A stretch of 64,000 nucleotides of DNA from assembly GCF_954871325.1 (NCBI RefSeq), contig NC_088776.1:2735985-2799984 (forward strand), in the 5' to 3' direction. The notes beneath the pieces were generated by a model. The model was given only the letters and a program-made list of their open reading frames with translations, searched no databases and was not told where the DNA came from. Position 1 is the first letter of the stretch. Each line of letters opens with the position of its first letter. Position numbers and translations under genes: made by a program. This DNA is from Gordionus sp. m RMFG-2023. Lineage: Eukaryota > Nematomorpha > Gordioida > Chordodea > Parachordodidae. Positions 10,621-24,500 of this stretch are shown one piece after another.

Positions 10621-10899
10621 GCCTGTATATAATACTAAATTATTTTATATAAAGTATTATATTTCATAAAAAAAATTAAAAAATATAATATATTATTTAT
10701 TTATATAGTATTTTTATAATTATTATAAATATTTTTAAAATTAATTTTAATTAATATTATAATGTCATTTTATTTAACTTCTAAAACAATTATGTTATTA
10801 TATTTATATTTTTTAAATAGTATCATTTTGTACTATTTTATAAATAATATTATGCTAATTTTAAAAAAAAATTTAAATAAAAAAATATAAAAATTTAAT

Positions 10900-11690
10900 A
10901 AACAAATTTGTACGAACAATAATGGAATAATAATTTGAAAGAATTTAAAATATAATTCTATTTTTATTATAAATAGCGTTTATTAAACTGCTAAAGAAAT
11001 TTAGTATCTCTAGGTTCTGACTCACAATAATAAAATTAGTCTAGATTTGGAAAAATAAACTCGTCAATTATTATGCTGGCATTATTATACGAGACATAAT
11101 TTGTAGCTACAAGAAAGAGAGATGAAAGATCTATGTTAAGTGCTGGAGATCCATCCGAAAGACATTTCAGATTAATTCAATTAATCTTGAAAGAGGACAA
11201 GAATTGCTAGTTATTATAATGTGAACATATGTTTTCGTGAACATAAAAATTATTATTACAAAAATTTTTAAATAAAATTTCACTAATTCTTAGACAATAA
11301 TTGGCAAACATTAATATAAAGAGAATTACTTAATACAAAATAGAGTTAGTTATTTGTTCGTATATATCTATTTTAAAAAATGGTCAGCATTTTTTAAATA
11401 ATCATCAAATTAAATTTTAATCATAAACTAAGAACTTTACCGAGCTAATTTCTTGAATATAATCACAATTTTCAACATCTACAAAACAACCCTGGCCTAA
11501 ATATTGCAAGAATAGTATGGGTTCTTAAATTTTAAACTTATTTGATAATTACAATATATAAACTAATAGTGCGACCTATTTCGTTTTTTTTATTAAGGTT
11601 TATATTTCGATCAATTTGCCCTATTAAAGCTAAACGGCCTGATTTTCAAAAAATGCTCGATTAATATTTAAATAATATTATGTACGCTTT
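10900..11690 (-). repeat. Inverted copy C, distal part (matches 38.3-39.4 kb and 58.8-60.0 kb)
   Basis: The reverse complement carries the same landmarks in the same order as copies A and B: a CGGCC-GTTTAGC block (near 11630, A near 38390), GGCCAGGGTT (near 11480, A near 38513), AAAGTTCTTAGTTTATGATT (near 11425, A near 38600), and ACAAATTTGT at the far end (near 10903). About 400 bases present in A and B (roughly 38830-39230) are missing in the middle. Confidence 0.85.
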
Positions 11691-14319
11691 TTATATATCA
11701 ATTTGTATTTAAATTTAATCGGTGAAAATTTTATATTAACATTTTTTTATATCATTTTAACGTTACATTTTTTTAATATCAATTTGGATTTCACACAATT
11801 AGTTATTTTTTTTATTGTTGAAGAGGAATAAAAATGTAATTTATCTTTAAATGTAATTTATCATTTATAATAAAATGCAATTTTATAAAAATAAAATATA
11901 TAAATCATGATACCAATATTACCTTATGGAAAATACCATTAAATTCTTTCATCAATAAATATAGGTATTGTATAAGGTTCGATTATGGATAGTGGGTACC
12001 AAACGTGGAAAATAAACTTAAATTTTTTTCTAATTTGGTCTAACAATAAATCATTAGTTGAAACATTTCTAGTATATAATAATGAGATTTAATACCCATA
12101 AGCTCAGAGTTATGCAGGGCCGTCACATCAGCCAGGCCTAGATTGAATGTTAACATTATTAATAAAATATAAGCATTAGCCTGAAAAATATCAATGTTAC
12201 ATTTCCTAACCTCTTTTGAGCAAATAACATTTATTTCCATATGTTAAGTTCATTTTTTTAAATGTTTTCTTTTTCTTTTTCTCGTTCCTATTTAGGAAAA
12301 TCTATCTTGGGACGAACGCATATAAGTCTGAGTCTGATCTATCATTTATCCTCTATATGTGTCTTTTAGCTCACGTTTTTAAAAACAATGTATTCCCAAC
12401 CCTTAAATAGTAAAATTTTCACATTCATTTCCACATGATCTTAATTATCTTTAATCTCCTAAAATAAAAAATACCATATATTTTTATTTTGAGTACCCTT
12501 AGGTTTATTATATAAATGTAGCATAGTGGCTAAACCATTTTACCAATGAGAATGTCAAATTTTTTAAATATTATTTATTATAATCTATTTAATATTGACA
12601 TTTCTTATATTAACAATAAATATACAGTGACAAGTATGTTCTCTGGTTAAAAAAATACAATCGCTCTATTAAATCATGACCATGATGCTGGCAACTACCA
12701 AGATGATCTATATTAATTGCATTCATAATAAATAAATTTATTGGAAATGAAGATCTATAATATATGAAATTTTGAACGTTTGAAATTGACAAAATATAAG
12801 AGCATCTAGCACACAGAGAAATAAATATTCCCAATTTTTTTTATTATGTTATAAACCAGCATTTATGAGCAAGAAAAAGCATTTTTAAAATATATTCAAC
12901 TCAAAATTTATCAAATTAATAATAAAACAATGATGGAGTTATTTAAAAAATCTAATCAGGTCTAAAAAAAACTGTTTCAAAAATATGTTTAAAAATGTGG
13001 TATCATATAGATAAACACCTCCTCCCAACTTCTGAAAAATCATTGAAGAAAATAGTAGGGTTGCATTTTTTGCAACTCCATTTCTATTTATCTGTTTTAA
13101 TCATCTAAACTAATAATTTTTATCTTTTTATAAATAAATATTTTCTAATTTTAAAGCATAATAATTTTTTTCAAGATTATTAAAGACTTTTTTTTATATA
13201 TCAAATTCCTCATAACCTGTGTGTAAATTACAATGATTTGTAAATGTATTCAAAAATATTTTAATGGGAAGATGATCATAGCAAGTTTATATTTAATAAT
13301 TTCTAAGTGTCTTCCAATTTATTTTATTGTGACTGAAAAGGTTAACATAATTCGTTTAATAGGCATAAATTTGATTTTTTTTTACCAATATTTAGCATTC
13401 TCATTTCCTTTAATGCTAACCTTTTTCTTGTATTTCTCAAAACTATGCAATGGTCTGGAAATGATAAATTTATCCAAATGCTTAGATATTTATCTAATAG
13501 GATTTCTCTATCAATTTATGTAATATTATTTATCATTTAAAAAAAAAATTATATTATTTTCATATATTGTAAAAATTGTAAATTCACTTTTAAAATAATT
13601 TAGTACATAATTCTCTACCAGGTAAATTTAAGATAACAAATTACATTAAATTTACAGGATTTTTGTAAGCCTATATTGATTTCCATTTATTAAAGTTTAT
13701 GTTATTATTATTTTTTAGTTAAATTTTGGGAATCATCTAATATATAACTCGCAATGTAGAAAATAACGAGTTTCATGTTAGGTTCAATTATTGTTTATTC
13801 TATCATTTGCTAAAAGTCGATCTTTACATTTCCAATATTGTTTCACTTATGATTTCTTAGTGTCATTCGAATGTCGCTGTCAGAGAATTCTAGATTTATT
13901 TTGGTTTGAAAGTATTCTGGTTTTATAACGAATATTTATCTTTCGATCATAAGTCGGAATCCATTATATCAATGTTTTTAGTCGTCATCTACAAATAAAT
14001 TTTACAGGCATTTGACCAAACCTTTGTCTTCTTCATTTTGATTGAGATTTGTAAATTACTCCCATTTCAATAAATTCTTTATTCTAAAATTCACAGTTAA
14101 CGCGTATTAGCAGGCTAAGTATACAAAATTTAAATGTAAAATTATCATATTTATATCATATTTTGTACACTTTGCCTTAAATTGGCTGAATGCTGGGTCA
14201 TCGGGAATATTATACATTTATGGCGACCTATCCCTTTTAGTCGATCGTTTTCAAAATATTTTGAAAATGAATCTTCTTAACCAAGTCAATTATAGATTCA
14301 ATTGTGACTGTAAAAATTT
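11691..14319. other. Long stretch without recognisable gene
   Basis: AT-rich DNA between the two matched blocks of inverted copy C. By position it should correspond to about 34.6-38.3 kb of copy A, but I could not match it by eye. The 13233-13523 open frame (96 codons, +) is rich in I, L, F and Y as expected from AT-rich DNA and has no recognised domain. Confidence 0.5.
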
Positions 14320-15323
14320 TAATTTATGTCTTTCCAAATGGAACTTGTTATGCATATTTGCTCTGAGGCACACTATCTGAGATATCAGATTTCTTATTTT
14401 TTAACATAAAATAATAATTTTGAATTAATTGTAGATTTAACGGGGGCAATACGAAATTCTCCATATGAATTTTCTGAAACTTATAATTCACCATCAGGTT
14501 TTAAATAACTTTCTCATTTTTTATTTAAATAATATGAATGTTACATTTTATATGAGACATATTTTCAAAAAATATATTATAATCCTCTTCATATTCAAGT
14601 GCTTAAGTTATCTATAATCCAGGAATCTAAATTAATGACGGCGTGAATCATATTGCTTTGGAAGATATTTTTAACGTTAAAAGGTTTTTTATAAATTTCA
14701 TTTCGAACTATTTTTTACCCATCTGAAAAGTTACGCTGATATATTCTTAAAAGATTGAATAAATTATGATTATTTCTCAAACCATGTTAGGCGAATTTTT
14801 ACATTTTTATTTAAAATAATATCTGATTATAAAAAGGAAATTTTCTTTAAGAAAAACTTAATAATTTTCCTAAACATGAACAATTTGTAATCTAATTTTT
14901 TTTACAAAATTTAAGAATAGGTCTTTTAAGTTTTCCCATATTTAATGAAGGATAGATGTCTTGAATGTCTTGAAGTAGTAGTGAGATTAGAGTTCAGCCT
15001 TGGTCAACTTATCCTTTCCATTTTAAATAAGCGTTTGAAATTCTTCATATGCTAATAGGAAGTCTCTCTACAATCCTTTTTTTTATCTTTCCAACCCCAA
15101 ATTTTTCGATATAATTCTTGTGTATATCAATTTATATTTGTTATATTGAAAAACTTGGAAGTCATTTTAAAAAATTAATTGTAATAATTTTCTTATATTT
15201 GTTAAATCTAATATTCATAAAATCATTTAGAAATATCTTATTTAAAAGGTACGTAAATAATAATAGATGCATTATTATATTACATGATATTTTTGAGCCA
15301 ATATTGATTGCATTTAATTAAAG

Positions 15324-15362
15324 TGCATATTATTATATTATTATATTATTATATTATTATAA
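15324..15362 (+). repeat. ATT-type microsatellite
   Basis: Uninterrupted alternation of TATTA/TTA units directly after an open frame that ends near 15321. Confidence 0.8.
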
Positions 15363-16284
15363 ACAACTCAAATTTTTAAGATATTAATGTTTAAATTTAT
15401 ATAGTAGATATTTTAAATACCTGTTTACCGAAAAAAAGGGGCTAGAAAATTATTATATCTTGGTTTTTTCCAAATTCTAATAATTATTTAGTGAATTTTT
15501 TTTATTTAATTTAAAAAAAATCCGTCTCGGAGATATCTTCTATGCTTGGTAAATTATATTTATAATATACATATCATTTCAATGAGGTATAACACATATT
15601 TCCTCGGGATAATATTCTATAGGATGTAAGAGTAGAAATATTTAAGACCAACAAATTTATCTTTACAAAAAAGATTACTAGGAAATTACCATAAATTACG
15701 ATCAAATAGAATGAGATAAGAATAAAGTCTATAAAAATAAAGAGTGAATATAATATATTACATCTTAATATTTTTGCTAGTTTTGATGCATCTTACGAGA
15801 TTTCCCCCAGAAAATTGTGGAAGAAAAATAGTAAAGATTCGAGAGACATCTGGAAAAACCTTCAAAATTATATAACTAAAAATAATTAATTACTGCAAAA
15901 GTTCGAATTATTATATGAACATAATTGCACATATAATAAGTATTCTCTTTCTTTTTCTTTCTTTCTTTATTACATCTGATTCCTAATTATCAGAAGAGGA
16001 GGAAAACAAATCAAAATCAGGAGTAGAAATCTCTTATTTTGGGTTTTTAATAGTATCTTCCATTTTAGATATAAATTATATCTAGGGGATACTAGCTTAC
16101 TTTCTCATTCATTTATTCGATTGCGTGATTATAAGTAAAATTTTCCATAAGGAGACTTTTGTTGTTATTTACAAATCCATACTCATTAATAAGATAAACT
16201 TGTCATTTTTTAAAAATGTATTTTGTGTATATTTAATTTATCATTTCATTCATAGTTTATTTTTTCTGGAATAATTATTACACT

Positions 16285-16610
16285 CCTCAAAAATATACAT
16301 TTTTTTGTAAATAACGTTGAAAATCATCATTTTCTCTATGGTAAAATATTCTATTTCTGATGATTAAAGATGTTGGAGAAATAAAAGTCGCTTAGTGATA
16401 ACTATTGATTATTAATTTATGACTTGAAATCGACCTATTGATTTGAAAATCAAAATGATATATTGAAAATATTTAAATGTATCGCAGCAAAAATATACAT
16501 TTTTTGTAAATAACGTTAAAAATCATCGTTTTCTCTATGGTAAAATATTCTTTTTCTGATGATTAAAGATGTTGGGGTATAAATAAAAGTCTTATAGTGA
16601 TAACACTAAT
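16285..16610. repeat. Local tandem duplication inside copy C (about 200-bp period)
   Basis: The block beginning AAATATACATTTTTT and containing TTTTCTCTATGGTAAAATA and GATTAAAGATGTTGG occurs at about 16291 and again at about 16491 with a few differences. Copy B has a single equivalent (inverted orientation, near 51240-51300), so this is a copy-C-specific duplication. Confidence 0.85.
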
Positions 16611-17645
16611 TAGTTGATTTAAAAGAATTAATCAATATTATTAACACTCTCCCAAATTCCAGCTTGTATATATTTATATTTTACTATTGTCCAATTGATT
16701 TTATTGTTATTATAGATTCCGGTACTACTAGTAATAAATTATTTCCAAAATATCTATGGTTTATTCTATAGTTGCAGCAAAATAATGGGCTGAGCAGCAA
16801 AACCTTTTTAAAAATTAAAATCATTTCCTTGCCGCTAAAATATTTGCATTTGAAATTGTACAATGTTAATTGAAGTTTGATTGATTTGGTAAAATTATTA
16901 AATTACAAGATATTAATTTTTGAATTTCTTGTTAAAATTGATTTTAAAAAATTTACCAAATTAGTGACCTTTTGCATAAATATTCCTATATTACTATTAT
17001 GATGGCATATGTCATCAAACGAGACCTACTTTAAATTTTTAGATGAAAAACCTATTATCTTAGATCTCATTTACGCCATATTTTATCATAATTCGGGTAA
17101 TAATCTATAATATATATTATATAAATATTTTATTCTTAAATATTATTAATTTTTTTTTAAATACAACAAATGTTTTTTATATAGCTGACTTGAACTGCAC
17201 AGGTAGTTTAAAAGATATAATGTTATATTCTTTTATAATATAAAAAAAATTTTAGAGTAGATATATGTTAGAGCCTTGCACGGATAAATTCTAATTCCAA
17301 TATCGCAACCCTAAAAAAAGTCTGATGCAGGGACTAAAAATATAACATATGATGTCGTAATTAGATATGTAATTATTCCCAGCCTCACTTAGATTATTTT
17401 TAAATCTTCACATTTTAATCATAAATATTAAAACTAACAGGTTTTAACATTTTTTATATTATTAAAAACTATATCAAAAGCATACTCATAGCCATCTTTA
17501 AAAAAATATTATATACCATCAACGTTAGTGTGTGGAACTCATATAGGACAATTTTTATTACTTTAACAACAAAATGTTCTTTCGCAAGTAAAACAGCTTG
17601 CATGGTTGGCAATTAATTTGCCAACTTAACTTTCATCTCCAAAAT

Positions 17646-18700
17646 CAGGGTTGCCATGTCTCCCCTCATCAGCGGGAGACTCCCACAATTTTTTAGTTAT
17701 CACGCAGACATCTCTCTCCTGCAAAACTACCACAATTGAAAATATCCCGCTAAAATCTACCGCTATTTTTTCATTTCTTCCGCAATTTTTTTATATAGTA
17801 TGTTTAACGTTTTTAATAAATAAATAATAATTTTGAGAGACATTAATTAATTATTTTTATATTATTAAAATAAATTTTAAATATATATTCGAAAAACATG
17901 TCTAGTTTGCAAATTTCTTTCTATCCTGTTTTATTTTTATCCAATAATAAACAACATCATTTCATTCATATAAGTCAGTACAGGGGAGTATATCAACATC
18001 GATTGCAATACAAAAATATTCTCAAAAATAATAAATAATACAGATGCAACTACATTTGCGGATATCGTATACATCTATCATGTAGTTCAACATTCAGAGA
18101 GTGTAACATCACGATGTGGGTCGAATCTTTTTCTCATGATATTTAACGACTCCGATATAAGTGCATACCTTACTTGTGGCAGAACAAAAATTAGCACAAG
18201 TGTTTTAGTATCTGAATCCTAGAGGTCAATTCTAGATGATTTGAAAGATGGGCATCCATATGCAATTCTAAAGATGCATCTAATAAAGGAAATATTAAAA
18301 CATTTCCCTCAATCCTTCGCTATTTCAACAAGAACATTTCAATAAAACTGTTAAAAAATTTTCCCCGGATAGTGAAAAATTCAACGATGTAGCTAGCCAC
18401 ATAATGGTAAATATAGCTGATTCAGGATATCAATGATTTGCATGTCAACTTTCCTCGCTGATAATGCCTTTGTAAATTTTGGCCAAAACCAAAGTTACCG
18501 AATTGAGGCAGCACAATAATGAATTAATACCAATTGGCTGTATATGCCATATACTACATAATTCTTGCAAGAAGGGAATGATTGTACTATCTGTGATTGT
18601 GTGATGAAATGTTTTAATTTAGTTCAATTAAAAGAGTTAATGAATTAAAAGAGTTGGTAGAGTGGTCTGATTGGGAATGGTGTGAGTTGATTGTACCTTC
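17646..18700 (+). mobile_element. hAT DNA transposon remnant with decayed transposase
   Basis: The start CAGGGTTGCCATGTCTCCC at 17646 is a hAT-type terminal sequence. Downstream on + come short readable stretches of a hAT transposase of the kind common in arthropods: LTCGRTK (near 18170), ADNAFVNFGQNQS (near 18455-18495, the D-N-A-S-V-N-Y-G motif around a catalytic Asp), and GCICHILHNSCKKG (near 18535-18580). Stops and frame changes separate them, for example a double stop between the second and third stretches, so it is inactive. A matching right terminal repeat was not found, so the right end is approximate. It sits directly beyond the end of inverted copy C. Confidence 0.75.
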
Positions 18701-18754
18701 AGGTGGTTATCATTAATACCTGTCAATGTAGAATTAAAATTTTAGGAACCCTTA

Positions 18755-19165
18755 AGAAAATATTTTTTGCAAACAAACCCATTTTATCTGTATGTGTTTC
18801 AATTTAATCGTCAACATTGTTTCATTAAATCATCATAACACATAAACAAAGCTTTAATTTTATAATTAGAATGTATAATAAGATTTACGATTAGTAAATG
18901 AGATTTATTTTATCTCAGTTTTCGTTTAGTGGGAGTTAAATAAAATGATCATATATGTCAGTGAATAAATTTACATTGAATCAAATCACACATTATTTAC
19001 ATTTAATAATCATAACATTTATTATTTTTTTGAATCCTAAATGATAATTATAAAAATTTCATATTCATTTTTGTAATACTTTGCAGCAATTCTAACTAAC
19101 CATTAAAGGGGGTAATAAAAAACATTTTTACTCTACCCCGAGGTAGGAAGGGCTATTCCAATTTT
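18755..19165 (+). repeat. Repeat module G, copy 2
   Basis: Reverse complement of 9346-9760. Landmarks are AACACATAAACAAAGCTTT near 18838, ACTTTGCAGCAATTC near 19079 and CTACCCCGAGGTAGG near 19132. Confidence 0.85.
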
Positions 19166-20450
19166 GAAAATGTTACTTACGAATTGAGAATTTTTTTTTT
19201 TAACCTTTTAAAAATATCCTTATAAAATTCATGTTCAATTTTAACAAAATTATTACAAAATAATTTAACAATTAGGGAAAAATAAAATAACTTTACTGTT
19301 TAATCGTGTGTAATAAAAATTTATTTATAACTATAGATTACAATTAAAACAATTAATATATAACAAAAATCGGGGTTCAACGCAGATCTATATAAATATT
19401 TTTAAGCCCGATGCATGAAACTCTTATGGTAACTTGTAAAGTTCTTAGTTTATGATTAAAATTAAATTTACTGATTATTTTTAAAAAGTTCATTATTTTT
19501 TTAAAATTATATGATATTTGCGAACAAATTACTTTCTCTATTTTATATTAACTGATTCTATTTTTTAGCAATGTTCGCCAAATATTGTTTAAGAAGTGGC
19601 GATATTATTTAATTAACCTTCTAAAAAATAATAATTTTTAAGTTCACTAAAACACAGGTATAATTTTAACAAAAATTAGTAACAAAATGTAAATCTTTTT
19701 AATTTTGAAATAATTCTAAAATCAACAATTTGAAAATAAAAATTACTTCTCTGTTTAATCGTATGAAAAAAAAATTAAATATTTATATCTATATATCATA
19801 TAATTCAAACATATAACAAAAATCGGCTTTAAGGTTTAAGCAGATCTTTTAAGGATTTTCAGCCTGGTCCAGAATATATTTAACTATGCACATATTTTGG
19901 CTTAAATTTTTATTTAGCCAAACACAATCATCTATTGTCCACCCGGGTCTGACATTTTTTTAAAACCAGTACAAGCCGATTTAGGCTGTGTCCATTTTTA
20001 ATAAATATTTCTAATTAAAGCGATTACTTTTCATCTATCACATCTGTTAGAGACTCAGTAAACTTCTTCAATCACGTTCTTTCTTTTTATTTAAAGGTAT
20101 TTTTCCAATTCAACTAGCGTTTCCTATCATCTTTTATTTCAAAATGAGAAATCCCTAATTTATATTCAAGTTAAAATAATTTTATTTTTCATTTTATTCT
20201 AGTGATTTAAGAATTTTTTTTAATGTGCATTGCTATAAGGAATTATAAACCATTCCAAAAAATATTTATTATAAATGTCAGCCAAAGATCTTTTCTCATT
20301 TAGGAAAATTCTCTCATTCCAAGCTGACGATATGTTCATTAAAATGCAATTTGAAGAGTCTTCCATTATAAAGCTTGTATCACGCTATTATGGCTTTCCC
20401 ATATTGAAAATTTATATAAACAAGTGAAACTTAAAAAACTAATTATTTAA
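19166..20450 (+). repeat. Partial direct copy D of the 38.5-40.85 kb sequence
   Basis: It carries AAAGTTCTTAGTTTATGATT (near 19438), the TGTTTAATCGT block, CAGATC...CAGCCTGGTCC (near 19840-19870), CACATCTGTTAG (near 20041) and AAATCCCTAATTTAT (near 20150), in the order of copies A and B. The A/B section 39.25-40.62 kb, which holds the minisatellite and a gag-like fragment, is absent. A roughly 450-bp internal repeat is also visible (TTTAATCGTGTG near 19300 and TTTAATCGTATG near 19755). Confidence 0.85.
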
Positions 20451-21164
20451 TTTATAAGAATGAAACTGAAAAGATTTTATTAATATTTTTACCCTTTATT
20501 TTTAGATAATGTATTAAACAGTGGTACGGACATAAAAATATATAATTCAATTATGAATATAACTTAATATCTAAGATTAATCAGATTAATACATTGAATA
20601 TTTTTCTCAGTATAAAACAATATTCTTATTATATTAAATTTGATCAGTAAAGTTGATGTAATAAATTTAGATAATTTTGTTCAATTACCCTTACAAGCTC
20701 ATTTTGTTAGGGATTTTTTAAGCATTTTATTATAGAATAAAGGATTCTCAAAATATGGTATTTCTGTCGTATTTTAATAAAAATAATGGTTTGTTAGATT
20801 TTTTAAAATAATATTAATGGGGTTGTTTTAATATAATGGGTAAACGAATTTATACATAAATTTTAGAACTGGGGTAAAAATTCTGTTTTAAAGAATATTA
20901 TGATACAAACCTAGACAACCTAAATTTTAAATAGGGCTACAAAAATTATTTTGCCATTGCCAAATGTCTAGCAGCTCCCTGTTCTATATAATGCCGCTTT
21001 GATCAAATCTTAGCCGGTTATAAAAAGTTGAGACCAAGTTTTTAGCCTAAACCTTTAATTTTAATCTACGGTATTTTTATTTTATCAAAAAATATAGGTT
21101 AGGTTGAAGTAATGATAAATAAGCTAAACCGTGCTTCAATTCCTTAAATAATATTTTTAGCACG
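20451..21164. other. Stretch without recognisable gene
   Basis: AT-rich DNA between copy D and the start of tandem copy A. It includes a small G+C-richer patch at 20930-21060. No repeat partner was seen. Confidence 0.5.
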
Positions 21165-21524
21165 CGTTTTTAGATTCAGCCGAATTAACTAATTTTGAGT
21201 CATTACTCTTTATAGTAGCAATAAAACAATATTTTAAAATTTTATACCAAGTTTTTATTAATAAATTTTTCGTTATTTTTCAAATTATTTATCCTTGGTA
21301 GCAAGATTAGCGAAATTGTATTAAAATATTTAGCAGGTTATTAAACATCTATATATTGATATTCTAGGTGTTATTTAATTTTTAATTATAAAGACTTTCT
21401 TAATTTTACTAATACATATTTTGAGGTAGCAACTAAATTTATACAATAAAATATACCAAAAGTTTAATCTTTATGCATAAATAATTATTTGATAATTACT
21501 TATTTAAAAAAATTACATTATTAA

Positions 21525-24500
21525 AACCCTAAATAAATAGATTAAATTAATTGAGTCCTTCAAAAGATTACCTTTTATAACTTCTATTTAATTTCTCATA
21601 AAAAATATTAAAATTATTGCTCAATAATAAATAAAATATTACATCTTAATTTCTAATTTTCTTTTTTTCTCAGAAAATTTAATCATTATTGAATCAGAAA
21701 GTATATTTTGATAGTGACTTAATGATATATAAGATAAAGTTTGGTTAAATTAACTAAATATTTCAGAATTATTTAATAGCAATTTAAAATAAAATTGTAT
21801 CAAATAATTTAATAAATATTTTTGTTATATTTTCATAATCCTTTATTCAAATAAATTTAGACTATTTCTTTTGCTACCGAATTGACTTCTATTAATTATA
21901 AACATCTTGATATGGATATTAAATTTTGTCCATAATATATATTAATTTCTTTTATAGGGAAGGACACTTGCATAAGCCGATGATGTAGGTTTTGTTCTAT
22001 AATCATATTTTAAGATATTAAAATTACTATAGTTAGTAGATTAAATTAAACTCTGAAAATATAAACAAATTAGAGAAAAACACTTTATATAAAGATTTAA
22101 AGTAAGTGATTGTATAAAAATAAAATAATATGGTGAAAAATGATATTTCGTCTAATTAAAAATTAAATATAGAAATAAAATTAATAAGTAAATGAACAAA
22201 AAACCATCTAAATAATATCTGATTTATATACAATTTATATTTATTCAAATGCCATATTGAATTTAATAAAATAATACATAATCTCCCAATAAAATTATAA
22301 TTAAAACTCCTTCAGTCTTTATTATTTAGGCTTGGAATAAGAAATAAACATTTATTGATTATAATCAACTAGTTGTTATTAATCATACTCCAGCTCAGTC
22401 ACGGGCGTGAAATTCAAACTATATTAGAATATTGGTGGTGTTTATTTTTACTTATCCCATTTGGATGCCTACCACTTCCCCTTCAAAATAAATTGTACAT
22501 TCGTCCTGTTGCCAATATATTGATCATGGTTTGCATAATAAATTTGGAAAAAAAATATCAAGTTAACCTTTTCAAATTTAGATTATAATTAGATAATGCC
22601 CATTTTTATATTTATCTTAAATTCTCAACTTTTCTATGATAAGTTAATTTTTTTGTTTGCTGAATTACTGATATCTTTTTCTTTGCTATGGACAGTAATG
22701 TGAATATTTATATTTAATACTATGACGTTCGTATATTTGTAACTAGTATTTATTAGAAATTTAGTTTTTGTATTTTAAAATACTAAAAAAAATAATATGT
22801 TTCCTGTATTTATTAAGATATCAGGGCAATTTTAATGGAAAGTAATGAAACCTTTTTCTCCCTTATTTTTTATTAACCCGAAGGTGTTTGTGACTATGGA
22901 CACTAAAAATGTATTTTTACTATTTATAGGTATTGGCGTGGACCAGCGCAAATTGTAAATTTTGATTTAGCTGCTAAATCAATATTGATCTAGTGCCAGA
23001 TTAAGGAAAATACGTTAGAACAAGGTATTATTATAATGCCATATGGTCACTATCGTTAGAAGATTAACTGGTTAGAAGATGGATTTTTAAAAGCTTGTTT
23101 TATGACGTTCTTAATAGCTTTGTAGAGGTGTTGGCGTTCGTTTCAATATAGTGGGTGATTCCATTTATTTATTATTTTGCTTAAGTTAACGCAATTAGAT
23201 GGTATTACTGGTATTCAGCATCCACGTGAGTGTTAATTTACTTCTAATTTTATAAGGACATAGAGGGTAGTCATTTAAGGGGGATATGCTTGGGAGTAGC
23301 AAATATTTATTGGGGGGATTATATATTAAATATATAGATGAATTAGGAAAAAATATATTAATGTAAAAAATTATTTAATACATTTATTATAGACTCTTAT
23401 TATAATACGATGATATTAACAAATATAAAATCAATATATTTCATACAATCATAGACTTTATTTTTATAAAGAAAGCTCATTTTGGATAATTTTTACTATA
23501 TTTTTAGATGTAATTTAGAAAACATCCATTCATTGAAAATGGAGGGTGTTTTAGTATTCTGTTCTAAAATATTCTTTTTACATTTACAATTTTTTGATAG
23601 ATGTTAATAGAGTATTTTTAAATATATGAAGAAGAGAGTACCATTATAATTAAAAACATTTAATAAAAAATGTGGAAATATGGTCTAAAGGTGACAAAAT
23701 TATTTTAGGGTGGGGCAGGGGGAAGGAGGGGGGAGGAATTGGTTTTTGCTTTCAATGAATATTCTGCCATGGCTGACTGTGTTTAAGACCATACTGAGTC
23801 AGATAGAGATTCTAAGTTGTCCCTAGAGGAGCAACTAAGGTTGAAGCTGTGTTTTTTTTCGAGTCAATGCCAGTTTTAACTTTAAAAATTGGACCTCAAT
23901 GAGACCGTTCGTAAGAAGGTAATTAAGGTTGGTAACAAATGGAAAATCTCAGTATTTTATTGTAGGAAGTTAGCCTAATATAAGATAGCAGCAATTTTTT
24001 TAGGTGATTAACTTTGAAATTTTAAAATATTTAAATGATTTAAATTAGCTACTCTCTAAAAATTAATTTTTAATTACTCCTTTCACTCATACTAAAAACC
24101 TACTACTAGTCAAGGTTAAAACTACCAGATTGAAATTTAATTTTTTCTGATATTTTTCTCTAAATAAATTTGATTATTTTTCTGAATATTGCTTGTTTTT
24201 TTCGAACAATTAGTAAAAGATTATTGTATAATATTAAATTTAATTACATAAAATAAAAATTAATATTTATAAAATTTTTAGCATATACTGCTAGCATTAT
24301 TTGAACATAAGGTTTTATTTCGCTAATGAAAAAAATCGAATCCCTTCTTTCCGTATATCTCAATTTCTCATGTATATAAATATTCTTTTAAGCCTACCAG
24401 AAATTGACTCCAGATACTGAACAGACATCCTTTTTAACATATAAGAGTTGTTTAAACAATATATTTATGTAGATAAAATAACTATAAGATGTCGCAAATT

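Larger units (their letters stand above)
14320..17640 (-). repeat. Inverted copy C, proximal part (matches 29-34.5 kb and 48-53.5 kb)
   Basis: Reverse-complement matches run in order. The GCAAATATG-containing block near 14350 pairs with 34475 and 53430. The CCCCCGT...AATTAATTGTAGAT block near 14435 pairs with 34378 and 53335. The TAGTAATTTCC block near 15680 pairs with 33190 and 52450. The GCAGTTCAAGTCAGC block near 17195 pairs with 50472. The GCAGGG...GAGCC pair near 17265-17335 pairs with 50340-50400. The TATTCCCAGC block near 17377 pairs with 49755. A final patch near 17565-17600 resembles 29325-29350. Identity is lower than between A and B in their second halves. Confidence 0.88.

Noticed and set aside
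13233-13523. 96-codon frame rich in I, L, F and Y as a possible membrane protein
   Set aside because: AT-rich DNA produces such hydrophobic frames by chance. There is no family match, no splice context, and the frame is not supported by another copy.
22373-22588. 71-codon frame in the copy-A-only segment
   Set aside because: No recognisable domain and no second copy to test conservation.
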